DNA from: JALYQB01 sp035640155
GTDB taxonomy: Bacteria > Actinomycetota > Actinomycetes > Mycobacteriales > Pseudonocardiaceae
DNA: 28,375 bases
NCBI GenBank assembly: GCA_035640155.1
Contig: DASQWR010000166.1
Span: forward strand, 1-28,375
Direction: 5' to 3'
Below are positions 15,533 to 22,804 of this stretch, piece after piece; the first letter of the stretch is position 1, and each line of letters starts with the position of its first letter. The notes beneath the pieces were generated by a model. The model was not told where the DNA came from. It did not search any database and saw only the letters and a list, made by a program, of their open reading frames with translations. The position numbers and the translations under genes were made by a program.

Positions 15533-15688
15533 CGGCCGCGGTGCGGATCAGCTTTGGGTGACTGTGATCGTCGACCTTTCCGACGGCGGCCGGAACGGTG
15601 CAGCTGGTCCGCGGTCCGGGCGGCGCTGGCGCGTCCGTGTCCTCGGGCTGGTTAACTGCGGGGGGCGCTCTGCTTGAGTGTCGCTGCC

Positions 15689-16495
15689 TCAGCCCAGTCG
15701 CAGCGCGTCCCAGAAAGCTGTTCGCACCCCATTCGCCCCCCAGGCGTTGGGCTCGATGACGTTGCAGTACCAGAGATCGCGGTCGTCGGGCTGGGGGTGC
15801 CGTTGCGCCGGGTTGCCGGACTGCAGACCGTGGCCGAGGAAGTGGCCGTGGATGTCGGCTAGTCGCGCACCGTGCTCCTCGGCGACGGTGCGAAGTTCGG
15901 TGTTGAGCTCAGCCAGGACGTCCACGACTTGCGGCCACGCCGGCAGGCCCACCCGAGAGGCGTCGCCGCTCCCGTCGCTCGGGTCGTAGATGGTGCCCAC
16001 GATCACCGGATCGCCCGGTGACTGCAGCAGGCGCCCGATTCTCGCGAGGGCCTGCCCCACCCGCCTGCGAACGACCTGCACGACCTCGCGTGCACGTTGG
16101 GTGTCCCCGTACGTCTGGAGGATGTCGTTCCCGCCGACGGTGAGTGTCACGACGGTGGGGGCGACCCCGGAACTCTCGAGCAGCGGCAGCTGGGAGTTCA
16201 GCAACGTCTGCGTGGTGCCGCCGTCCATGGCGAGCAGCCGGTACCGCAGATCGGGGTGAAGGCTGGCCAGGTCCCGCCCGCGCCACTCGGGGAAGTAGTC
16301 GTCCCGGTTGCGGGCGAAGAGGCTAGCTCCACCCCAGCCGGGGCCGCCAGCGTACTCGTCGATCGAGATCGAATCGCCAAGGGCGACGTAAGTAGCGGGT
16401 GCACCGGACACCTCACCGGGCGGCATGTGCCGTTGGTTCCCCGCCAGAGGCGCATCTAATCGGGGGTCGATGGGTGCTCGCGTCACCGGCTTCAT
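15689..16495 (-). CDS. SGNH/GDSL-type hydrolase with altered last block
   Basis: 268 residues from ATG at 16495, with GGAGG 10 nt upstream; a GTG at 16522 is in frame. SGNH enzymes hydrolyse esters with a Ser-His-Asp/Glu triad. Block I is YVALGDSISIDEY (nucleophile Ser), the Gly block lies near MDGGTTQTLL, and block III is TLTVGGNDIL (Asn). Block V, normally DxxHPN, reads NVIEPNAWGAN: the His position is Glu, and the nearest His residues lie earlier (HGHFLGHG, QRHPQ). No signal peptide is seen, so a cytoplasmic location is likely. The fold call is firm; activity as an esterase is uncertain. Confidence 0.8.
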   Translation of the reverse strand: MKPVTRAPIDPRLDAPLAGNQRHMPPGEVSGAPATYVALGDSISIDEYAGGPGWGGASLFARNRDDYFPEWRGRDLASLHPDLRYRLLAMDGGTTQTLLNSQLPLLESSGVAPTVVTLTVGGNDILQTYGDTQRAREVVQVVRRRVGQALARIGRLLQSPGDPVIVGTIYDPSDGSGDASRVGLPAWPQVVDVLAELNTELRTVAEEHGARLADIHGHFLGHGLQSGNPAQRHPQPDDRDLWYCNVIEPNAWGANGVRTAFWDALRLG

Positions 16496-16704
16496 CGGTG
16501 CTTGCCTCCAGCGCCTCGTCACGGCGGCACCGAGTGGTGTCGAGTCGCGCTGGCTCGGGGTCGGGGTGGAGCACGTTCATGACGATGTACGGCGCCAGGG
16601 CGTCCCCAGCGACGGCTTGCCGCTGCTGAGCTCGACGCACGTGTCGCGCACGCAGCAGGCGCAGCGCGGGGTGTGGATTGAGGACGAGCGGACAAGAGTC
16701 TCGG

Positions 16705-16710
16705 TATACT
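16705..16710 (+). promoter_or_regulatory. -10 box upstream of the cold-shock gene
   Basis: TATACT, preceded by TCGG, is a near-consensus -10 box about 53 bp before the ATG at 16763. No clear -35 box lies at 17 bp. The leader of about 45 nt could carry cold-shock mRNA control, but no structure is obvious. Confidence 0.4.
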
Positions 16711-16762
16711 GCGCTGCAGGAATGGAGGCCGCCGGTGGAGGAGGCGAAGGGAAGAGGTGGAG

Positions 16763-17002
16763 ATGGCAGAGGGCACCGTGACGCAGTTCGACAAGGCGCA
16801 CAGGCACGGTTACATCGCTCCAGATGGTGGTGGTACGGAGATATTCGTAGGATACGCCTCTATCCAGATGAGTGGCTTCAGATACCTGGTAGAGGGCATG
16901 CGCGTCTCTTTCGATACCGAGCGTGGTAAGCACGGCCTACAAGCCATCAACGTTACCCCGCTGAGTGCCTTTCCGAGGGGAGGCCCATTCGGTGACAACT
17001 GA
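16763..17002 (+). CDS. Divergent cold-shock domain protein
   Basis: 79 residues from ATG at 16763, preceded by a purine-rich GAAGAGGTGG; GTG 16757 would add two residues. Cold-shock proteins are small beta-barrel RNA/ssDNA chaperones. The start MAEGTVTQFDKAHRHGYI and the segment TEIFVGYASI correspond to RNP1 and RNP2, but the usual KGFGFI is HRHGYI and the usual FVH is FVG, so nucleic-acid stacking residues are partly changed. The C-terminal part (VSFDTERGKHGLQAINV) keeps the normal pattern. Codon use is less GC-biased than in neighbours, suggesting recent transfer. It could act as a specialised, weakly binding Csp. Confidence 0.85.
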   Translation: MAEGTVTQFDKAHRHGYIAPDGGGTEIFVGYASIQMSGFRYLVEGMRVSFDTERGKHGLQAINVTPLSAFPRGGPFGDN

Positions 17003-17182
17003 CTTTGTCGAGTAGCTGGCTGGTGCTCACAGGGGCCAACCTCATCCCTGGGTCTGAGGACCACCAGCTGTGGGAAGTTCCTGGCGGACGCTCCCGCTGC
17101 CGCTTATGGCGATCAGCGCAGCAGCTGGTGCACATCTTGGGCAGGACCAGCTACCTGGGTGTGTCACTGATGAGGAGGACAG

Positions 17183-17638
17183 ATGCAACGTCGAGAACGG
17201 TCCCGGAGCGAGAAGCCGCGCAGCGTGCCGTGGCCGGTCGACGGCGAGACAGACGTCGTCGCCGTCGACAGCACCTGGGGCGAGATGCAGCCGCTCGAGG
17301 CTGTGCCGGGAGTACCCACCGTCGGTGAGCTCGAGCTGGTAGACCTGGTCGGACAGGGCGCGCTCGTCGTCGATTGCCGCACCGCCGGCTCCTTCAGGGG
17401 ACGCACCATCCCGGGATCGGTGAACATTCCACACAACGCGATGCTCGACCGGAAGGACGAGCTCGACCGCGGCGTGGTCTCAATCCTGTTCTGCAACGGC
17501 CCGCAGTGCCCGCAGTCTCCACAGGCGATCCGCCAACTGCTGGAGGCCGGGTATCCTGCGCAGGCGCTGGCCTACTACCGCGGCGGTATGCACGACTGGA
17601 TCACCCTCGCGATGCCGACCGAACCGCGTGAGGACTGA
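17183..17638 (+). CDS. Rhodanese-like sulfurtransferase domain protein
   Basis: 151 residues from ATG at 17183, ribosome site GGAGG (17173-17177) about 6 nt upstream. A single rhodanese domain starts near residue 50 (VGELELVDLVGQGALVVDCRT) and contains the GRTIPGSVNIPHN signature. The active-site loop is LFCNGPQCPQSPQA, with the catalytic Cys as the first residue of the CNGPQC loop, and it ends with the conserved YRGGMHDW motif. The longer N-terminal 45 residues are Arg-rich and unique. No signal peptide, so cytoplasmic. Likely sulfur relay or thiol detoxification; the substrate is unknown. The 180 bp before it holds no other gene I can support. Confidence 0.9.
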   Translation: MQRRERSRSEKPRSVPWPVDGETDVVAVDSTWGEMQPLEAVPGVPTVGELELVDLVGQGALVVDCRTAGSFRGRTIPGSVNIPHNAMLDRKDELDRGVVSILFCNGPQCPQSPQAIRQLLEAGYPAQALAYYRGGMHDWITLAMPTEPRED

Positions 17639-17861
17639 GGAGCAGACGGGTCGGACGCGCCACCGTAATCGTCTCTGGCTGTCGGACTGGGGCGCAGGAG
17701 GCCGTCATCGTCGACATGGCGGGCAACAGCGAGGACGTCGCCTCCTTGCCGTCGTTTAGGGGCTCGTGCCGGACTCCGTCGACTTCGCCGACCCGGATCG
17801 GCTGGCGAGACGAGCAACACTCGCGCAAGTACCTGGTGGTTCGTGTGATGAGCAGCTGGTG

Positions 17862-20399
17862 CTACGAGGACTCCGGGCATTGCCTCGCGGAGCCGTCATG
17901 GCTGTCGGTGAGGGCCTCCGCGGCGCGGGCACGGCCCAGGTTCCACTCCAGCCAGTCGTCGGACGCCGCCTTCCGGCCGAGCAGTGCGCAGCGCTCGAGA
18001 TCGTCGGGGAGTTCGACGAAGACCGGCACGGCGTCGTCGGAGAGGCCGTGGAGGTAGTTCCAGTCCACGCGTCCGGTCTCGGCGTAGCGGTCGAGGTTGC
18101 GCTCGGCGATCCACGCATCGGGGTTGACCGCCGTGAGGCTGAGCAGGGCCACGATCCCGCTGAGCAGGGCGAAGCGGGGAAGCCACGCGGCACGGAGCGC
18201 GATCCCGCTCGCCAGCACGGCCAGGACGAGCAGACCGAGCCAGCCCTCGAAGACGTCGACGAGCAGCCGGAGCCGGGTGTACCCGTAGGCCTCCTGGTAG
18301 ACGTGCATGCGGTGCAGCGCGGAGGCCACCACGACCAGGGTCTGGAGGCACAGCAGTCCCAGGGACGCCCGCAGCCAGGCCCGGTCCGCCGGTGTCGTGC
18401 GGGGCGCCTTGCGGGCCGCCGCCCAGATGACCAGCAGCGTCAGGGCGGTGGCGACGGTGAGCTGCCCGAACCCCTGGTGGACGTACTCCGCGTAGGTCAG
18501 TCCCGTCGTGCGCCGCAGGTAGTCGTGACCGCCGAAGACCACGGTGGCCTGGGCGACGAGGAACGTCGCGAAGACGCCGTTGACGAGGAGCACCGGGGTG
18601 AGCCACTCGATGCGGTGCGTCATCGGGCGTGGGGGGTGGCCGTCGCGGTCGACCCGGGGTGGGTTGAGGGCGAGGTACGCCGCCGCCAGCACGGTGCCGC
18701 CGACGGCCACCGCGACGAAGGCGCGCAGCAGGAATGTGTCCAGGGTCAGGTCCGGGAGCAGGGCGTCCGCCCACTCGGCGAGGAGGGCGTCGGCGGAGGC
18801 GAAGAGGGCGCCGAAGACGAGCAGTCCCAGGAATGACCAGACGAGCGTGCGCAGGAGCGCGGCTCCCTGTCCCAGCCCGGTGAGCACGGCGAGGGTGCGG
18901 CCGAGCCACGGCAGGCCCCGGAGTCCGGAGAGGGGCCAGGCCAGGCCGGCCAGCACGAAGCCGGGCAGCGTGCGGGCGCGGGTCACGCCGCTCACGCAGA
19001 GCGCCGCACCCGCCAGCAGGCAGAGCACCACGATCCAGTCGGCGTCCCGCACGACGGCGGTTGCCGCGAGGAGCACGCACAGCGCGGCGCAGGTGAGGGT
19101 GAACGGGTCCCGGCGGTGTCGGCTGGCGGAGAGCAGCAGCCCGCCGGCGGCGAGGAGCACGAGGAAGGTGCCGAGCCCGAGGTCCCGGTACGGCAGCACC
19201 AGCCCGCTGAGGGCGCCGGTCCCCACGGCGCCGAGGAGGACGGTCAGCCGGGCGGGGACCCCGCGGTCGGGCCAGAGGGCGCCGAAGACGTCGTCGAGCA
19301 GCGGCCGGGCCGGCTCAGCGACGGGCGTGGTCTCCGGCGCGGGAGGTGGTGGGGCGGTGGGCACGGTGTCCTCCTGGCGGTGAGCGGGGCGCTCGGGTGG
19401 TTCGAGGGGGAGGTCGACGCGGACGCGGGCGCCCTCGTCGTGGGGCTCAGGCTCGACGAAGCGGATGCTGCCGCCGTGGATGTCGGTGATCCACCGGGCG
19501 ATCGCGAGGCCGAGGCCTGTCCCACCGCCGCCTTCGGTGGCGCGCAGCGTCCCGAACGGCTCGAACACCCGCTCGCGGTCCTCCGCCGCGACGCCGGGGC
19601 CTTGGTCGTGCACCTCCAGCCGAAACCGACCGCCGTGCCGCGCGGCGGCGACCACGACAGTCCCGCCGGCCGGGCTGTGCCGCGACGCGTTGTCGAGCAG
19701 GTTGGCCACGAGCTGCTGCAGGCGGGCCGGGTCTGCCCGGACGACCAGGTCGGCGGGGTCGACCCGCACGTCGTACTCCACCGCGCGTCCGAGCATCCGC
19801 GCCTCGGCGACGCCGTCGGCCAGCAGCGGGCCGATCCGGACGGGCTCCGGGGTCAGCGGCGCCTTGCCGGCGTCCACCCGAGCCAGGTCGAGCAGGTCCT
19901 CCACGAGGCGCCCCATCCGTTCCGCCTGGGCGAGAGCGGCGGCCAGGGCGTCGGGGTCGCGCGGTGCGACGCCGTCGACGAGGTTCTCGAGCACGGCGCA
20001 GAGCGCGGCCAGCGGTGTGCGGAGCTCGTGGCTCACGTTGGCGACCAGCTCCCGGCGCTGCCGGTCGACGGTGGCCAGGTCGCGCGCCATCGTGTTGAAG
20101 GCCCGGGCGAGCTCACCGACCTCGTCGCCGGAGGTCTCGGTGACGCGGACGGCATAGTCACCGGTCGCCATCCGGCGCGCGGCCTCGGTCATCTGCCGCA
20201 ACGGTGACGTCATCCCAACGGCGAGGAGCTGCGTGACCGCCAGGGCGAGCAGGATCGTCACCGGGATGCTCAGCCAGACCGGGACACCGCCCACGCGGCC
20301 GAGGGTCGCGACCGCCGAGGCGACCGTGACACTCGCGGCCACCAGCAGGCCGAGCTTCACCTTGAGGGAGCTGACGCGGGCCAGCGGCTGCGCGGTCAC
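17862..20399 (-). CDS. Sensor histidine kinase fused in frame to DUF4153/DUF4173-type membrane protein
   Basis: 845 residues from GTG at 20399 with no stop inside. Residues 1-345 are a complete kinase: two membrane helices (about 15-33, 41-60), HAMP (62-112), HisKA box NVSHELRTPL with H124, N-box LLDNASRHSP (N237), G1 DQGPGVA and G2 GTGLGLAIA. From about 346 on, a Pro-rich linker leads to about ten membrane helices and the terminal RYAETGRVDWNYLHGLS motif of DUF4153/DUF4173 proteins. These are normally separate proteins. At codon 346 a GTG (19364) has a perfect AGGAGG (19370-19375) 5 nt upstream, so the membrane protein can also be made alone. The start overlaps the response regulator stop (GTGA). 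Confidence 0.85.
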   Translation of the reverse strand: MTAQPLARVSSLKVKLGLLVAASVTVASAVATLGRVGGVPVWLSIPVTILLALAVTQLLAVGMTSPLRQMTEAARRMATGDYAVRVTETSGDEVGELARAFNTMARDLATVDRQRRELVANVSHELRTPLAALCAVLENLVDGVAPRDPDALAAALAQAERMGRLVEDLLDLARVDAGKAPLTPEPVRIGPLLADGVAEARMLGRAVEYDVRVDPADLVVRADPARLQQLVANLLDNASRHSPAGGTVVVAAARHGGRFRLEVHDQGPGVAAEDRERVFEPFGTLRATEGGGGTGLGLAIARWITDIHGGSIRFVEPEPHDEGARVRVDLPLEPPERPAHRQEDTVPTAPPPPAPETTPVAEPARPLLDDVFGALWPDRGVPARLTVLLGAVGTGALSGLVLPYRDLGLGTFLVLLAAGGLLLSASRHRRDPFTLTCAALCVLLAATAVVRDADWIVVLCLLAGAALCVSGVTRARTLPGFVLAGLAWPLSGLRGLPWLGRTLAVLTGLGQGAALLRTLVWSFLGLLVFGALFASADALLAEWADALLPDLTLDTFLLRAFVAVAVGGTVLAAAYLALNPPRVDRDGHPPRPMTHRIEWLTPVLLVNGVFATFLVAQATVVFGGHDYLRRTTGLTYAEYVHQGFGQLTVATALTLLVIWAAARKAPRTTPADRAWLRASLGLLCLQTLVVVASALHRMHVYQEAYGYTRLRLLVDVFEGWLGLLVLAVLASGIALRAAWLPRFALLSGIVALLSLTAVNPDAWIAERNLDRYAETGRVDWNYLHGLSDDAVPVFVELPDDLERCALLGRKAASDDWLEWNLGRARAAEALTDSHDGSARQCPESS
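19362..19375 (-). promoter_or_regulatory. Internal ribosome site and GTG start inside the fusion gene
   Basis: AGGAGG (19375-19370) and a GTG start (19364-19362) are spaced 5 nt apart within the single long frame, exactly at the kinase/membrane-protein junction. This supports a second, shorter translation product of about 500 residues. Confidence 0.6.
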
Positions 20400-21088
20400 T
20401 GCGGGCTCCCGGCCTCGAGCGCGTACCCGACGCCGTGCGCCGTCCGGATCCGGTCGGCGCCGACCTTGGCGCGCAAGCCCTTGACGTGGCTGTCGACGGT
20501 GCGCGTGCCGGAGGCGCCGGACCAGCCCCAGACGTCGGCCATCAGCCGGTCGCGCGAGACCACCGCGCCGGGAGTCGATGCCAGGCAGAGGAGCAGGTCG
20601 AACTCGGTCGGCGTCAGCCGGACCTCCTCCTCGCCGAGCCACACCCGCCGCGCGGCGGCGTCCACGCGGAGGTCGCCGAGCTCGAGCGCACGGCGGCCGA
20701 CGAGTTCGGCGGCGCGCGCGACGCGTCGCAGCAAGGCGCCGACCCGGGCGACGAGCTCCCGCATCCGGAACGGCTTGGTGAGATAGTCATCCGCGCCCAA
20801 CCCGAGTCCCACCAGCACGTCGGTCTCGTCCGCGCGGGCCGTCAGCATCAAGACCGGCACCGGCCGGTCGGCCTGGATGCGGCGGCACACCTCGTGGCCG
20901 TCGTAGCCGGGAAGCATGACGTCGAGCACGACCAGGTCGGGGGAGTGCTCGCCGAACGCGGCGACGGCGCCCGGACCGTCCCAGGCGCGCGCCACCTCGT
21001 ATCCCTCTGCCTCGAGCCGGTCGGAGACCGCCTGATTGATCACCGGGTCGTCCTCGACGACGAGGACCCGTCGGCACGCGCTGACCAT
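20396..21088 (-). CDS. OmpR/PhoB-family response regulator
   Basis: 230 residues from ATG at 21088; a GTG at 21085 is the next codon. The receiver domain has the acidic pocket VVEDD (about 10-14), phospho-acceptor D56 in LVVLDVMLPG, T83 in MLTAR and K105 in LTKPF. The C-terminal winged-helix domain starts around residue 130 and contains TPTEFDLLLCLASTPG, RDRLMADVWG and the recognition helix TVDSHVKGLRAKVG. It is phosphorylated by the downstream kinase, with which it overlaps by four bases (GTGA), and controls transcription, probably including its own. Its target genes are unknown, but the attached DUF4153/DUF4173 domain hints at a membrane-state signal. Confidence 0.95.
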   Translation of the reverse strand: MVSACRRVLVVEDDPVINQAVSDRLEAEGYEVARAWDGPGAVAAFGEHSPDLVVLDVMLPGYDGHEVCRRIQADRPVPVLMLTARADETDVLVGLGLGADDYLTKPFRMRELVARVGALLRRVARAAELVGRRALELGDLRVDAAARRVWLGEEEVRLTPTEFDLLLCLASTPGAVVSRDRLMADVWGWSGASGTRTVDSHVKGLRAKVGADRIRTAHGVGYALEAGSPQ

Positions 21089-21310
21089 GGCCGAAGGCTA
21101 CGAGCGCGACCGGTCAGGTGGTGGGGACGAACCGTGGAGATCCTGTGCAGATCAGACCTTCGGTTGGCCTTCGGTGCACGTGGTGCTCCCGCTGGTCGGG
21201 CCAGGCGCTACCGACCGGCGCCGGGCTGACCTTCCGGGGCGGGACATGCCGTCGTCCTCGGCCCTCTGCGTCGTTCCTCGGCTGTTCCGCACATCAGTTG
21301 TACGGCCGTT

Positions 21311-21316
21311 TACCGT
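21311..21316 (+). promoter_or_regulatory. -10 box of the toxin-antitoxin promoter, within dyad-rich sequence
   Basis: TACCGT lies 7 nt before the ATG at 21324 with no ribosome site. The surrounding bases hold ACGGCCGT (21302-21309) and GTAC steps on both sides of the start, which could form the operator that Phd-type antitoxins use for autoregulation. Confidence 0.4.
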
Positions 21317-21323
21317 TACGTAC

Positions 21324-21611
21324 ATGTCGTACCTGAACGTGAGCGAGGCGCGGGCCCGGCTGCCCGAGATGCTCGACCGGGTCGCCGCCGGCGAGGAGAT
21401 CACGATCACCAGACACGGCGAGCCGGTCGCGGTCGTACTCCGACCCGATGCCGTGCGTCCGCGCCGCGCCCAGGAGACGATCGAGCGTGCACGCGAGATC
21501 GGCGCGCTGGTGGCAGCGGCGCGTGAGCAGCCACTGACCTCGGCCGCGCTCGCGGTCGCCCGGGCCGAGGAGCTGGTCGCCGCGGTCCGAGGCGGCCGCG
21601 ACCGCGGCTGA
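21324..21611 (+). CDS. Phd/YefM-family antitoxin
   Basis: 95 residues from ATG at 21324. The N-terminal MSYLNVSEARARLPEML...GEEITITRHGEPVAVVLRPD is the Phd/YefM DNA-binding fold, forming dimers that bind the operon's promoter. The C-terminal half is a long Ala/Arg/Glu helix that would wrap around the toxin and neutralise it. An upstream in-frame extension exists but lacks coding character. The stop overlaps the toxin start by one base (TGATG), a typical coupled arrangement that keeps antitoxin in excess. The gene is intact even though the toxin frame is broken. Confidence 0.9.
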   Translation: MSYLNVSEARARLPEMLDRVAAGEEITITRHGEPVAVVLRPDAVRPRRAQETIERAREIGALVAAAREQPLTSAALAVARAEELVAAVRGGRDRG

Positions 21612-22020
21612 TGGACGCCTTCGACGCCGATGTCCTGATCTATGCCGGAGCGCCCGAGCATTCGCTCGGCGCGCGGGTCCGGGCGCTGTTTCCCGCCGGG
21701 GCGGGCGGCGTCGCCGGAGTGGGTTCGGTCCTGCTGCTCCCGGAGGTCCTGGCGAAGCGATGCGCGACGAAGCACCGGACGAGGTCAGCACGCTCGTCGG
21801 GTTGCTGAGCCGCCTCGAGCTGCGCCCCGTCGACGCGGTGACCGCCGAGGTGGCGACGTCGCTAGCCGTGGCGTACCGGTTGCGCGCCGCCGACGCCGTT
21901 CACCTGGCGACGGCCCTCGTCGCCGGGGCAGATCGGTTCGTCACGAACAACCGGCGGGACTTCCGCCCGTCGATCTCGGAGATCCCGGTCGTCTACCCGG
22001 ACGCGCTCGATGAGGTGTAG
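21611..22020 (+). pseudogene. VapC-type PIN-domain toxin, one frameshift
   Basis: PIN toxins are metal-dependent RNases that cut tRNA or rRNA. The first part (21611 to about 21755) reads MDAFDADVLIYAG with the first catalytic Asp, then LLPEVLAK with the Glu. The frame then shifts; the rest, ending at 22020, carries ADAVHLATALV and ADRFVTNNRRDF, the last acidic pair. All four metal-binding acids are thus present, split over two frames. Adding one base near 21755 (reading AAGCCGATG instead of AAGCGATG) gives 137 codons, the normal length. The shift may be natural inactivation, which leaves the antitoxin harmless, or a sequencing indel. Confidence 0.85.
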
Positions 22021-22138
22021 GTTCGCGTCGCCGCCCGGAGCGAGCGCTTCCGAGCGCCGATCGCGGCGAAGAGGTAGGCCGCCGCGCTCAGCTCGCCCGG
22101 GTCCGGCGCGGCGCGGGCGTGTCTCGTCCGGGGAGTCC

Positions 22139-22164
22139 CCCCCGACCCCGAGCGGGGTCGGGGG
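22139..22164. terminator. Strong hairpin after the toxin-antitoxin operon
   Basis: The 11-bp arms CCCCCGACCCC (22139-22149) and GGGGTCGGGGG (22154-22164) pair perfectly around GAGC. The stem is extremely GC-rich, lies 120 bp after the toxin stop and before the convergent SLOG gene, and has no T-run. The rest of 22021-22308 shows no gene. Confidence 0.6.
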
Positions 22165-22308
22165 TCGGGCAGGACCTCGATTCCGGTGCACCGGAGACCG
22201 GTGCCGTCGTGGTCGACGCCGGTCTCGGTCGACGACGTCGCCAGCCGGCCCGCGCCGAACGCACGATCCTTTCGTGCAGGTGAGGGACGGGGCGCCGGGC
22301 CAGACAAA

Positions 22309-22791
22309 CTAATCCCTTGAGGCCCCTTCGGGCCAGATGACTTCGACCGGCACGCCGCGCGAGCGCGCATATTCCACGACGGACGCGGTACTGCCCTTGT
22401 CCACGCCGCTCTGCCCGTCCCATATGGCAAAGAGTGTGTCACACGTCGAAACCAGCACTTCATTTGCGGCTTCATACGCCACCCGGTTAGCCTCCTCATA
22501 GGGCATTACACGCACCATTGTGGCCTGACGCATCAGCTCGTCAAACTGCGGCGCCTGATCAGGCTCAACCTTCTTCTCTCGGTAGCCGGCGGCTGGCAGT
22601 ACCACTTCGAGCTTGCCGCCCACATCAAGCACCGCTTGTGCAAAAATGGAATCAGCACCGCGCGCAATGCAGCTGATGCCGGTCAGCTCGTGGCTTGCGT
22701 AAGATGCCAGCGCGCCAGTAATCGCCTGGTAGACCAGGGGCACGCTGTCGGCCGTCAGGTTCATGTGGCCGGTTATGGCAATCCGTGGCAC
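22309..22791 (-). CDS. SLOG-fold (Rossmann-like) nucleotide-sensing protein
   Basis: 160 residues from GTG at 22791, with ribosome site GGGGGA about 4-5 nt upstream, and 13 nt after the regulator's stop. The strand-turn MPRIAITGHMNLT and the loop ISCIARGADSIFAQAVLDVGGK are typical of the SLOG (SMF/DprA-LOG) superfamily, where such Gly-rich loops bind nucleotide-type ligands. Further strands include LEVVLPAAGY and TLFAIWDGQSGVDKGST, whose GxDKGST stretch would face the ligand. Single-domain and soluble. Some SLOG domains in defence systems bind cyclic ADP-ribose-type signals. Ligand and effect are unknown here. Lower GC than core genes suggests acquisition. Confidence 0.75.
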   Translation of the reverse strand: MPRIAITGHMNLTADSVPLVYQAITGALASYASHELTGISCIARGADSIFAQAVLDVGGKLEVVLPAAGYREKKVEPDQAPQFDELMRQATMVRVMPYEEANRVAYEAANEVLVSTCDTLFAIWDGQSGVDKGSTASVVEYARSRGVPVEVIWPEGASRD

Positions 22792-22804
22792 CGTTCCCCC
22801 AGAG

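Noticed and set aside
17640..17861. Possible small gene between rhodanese and the kinase fusion
   Set aside because: Frames on both strands are short and lack starts with ribosome sites or recognisable motifs.
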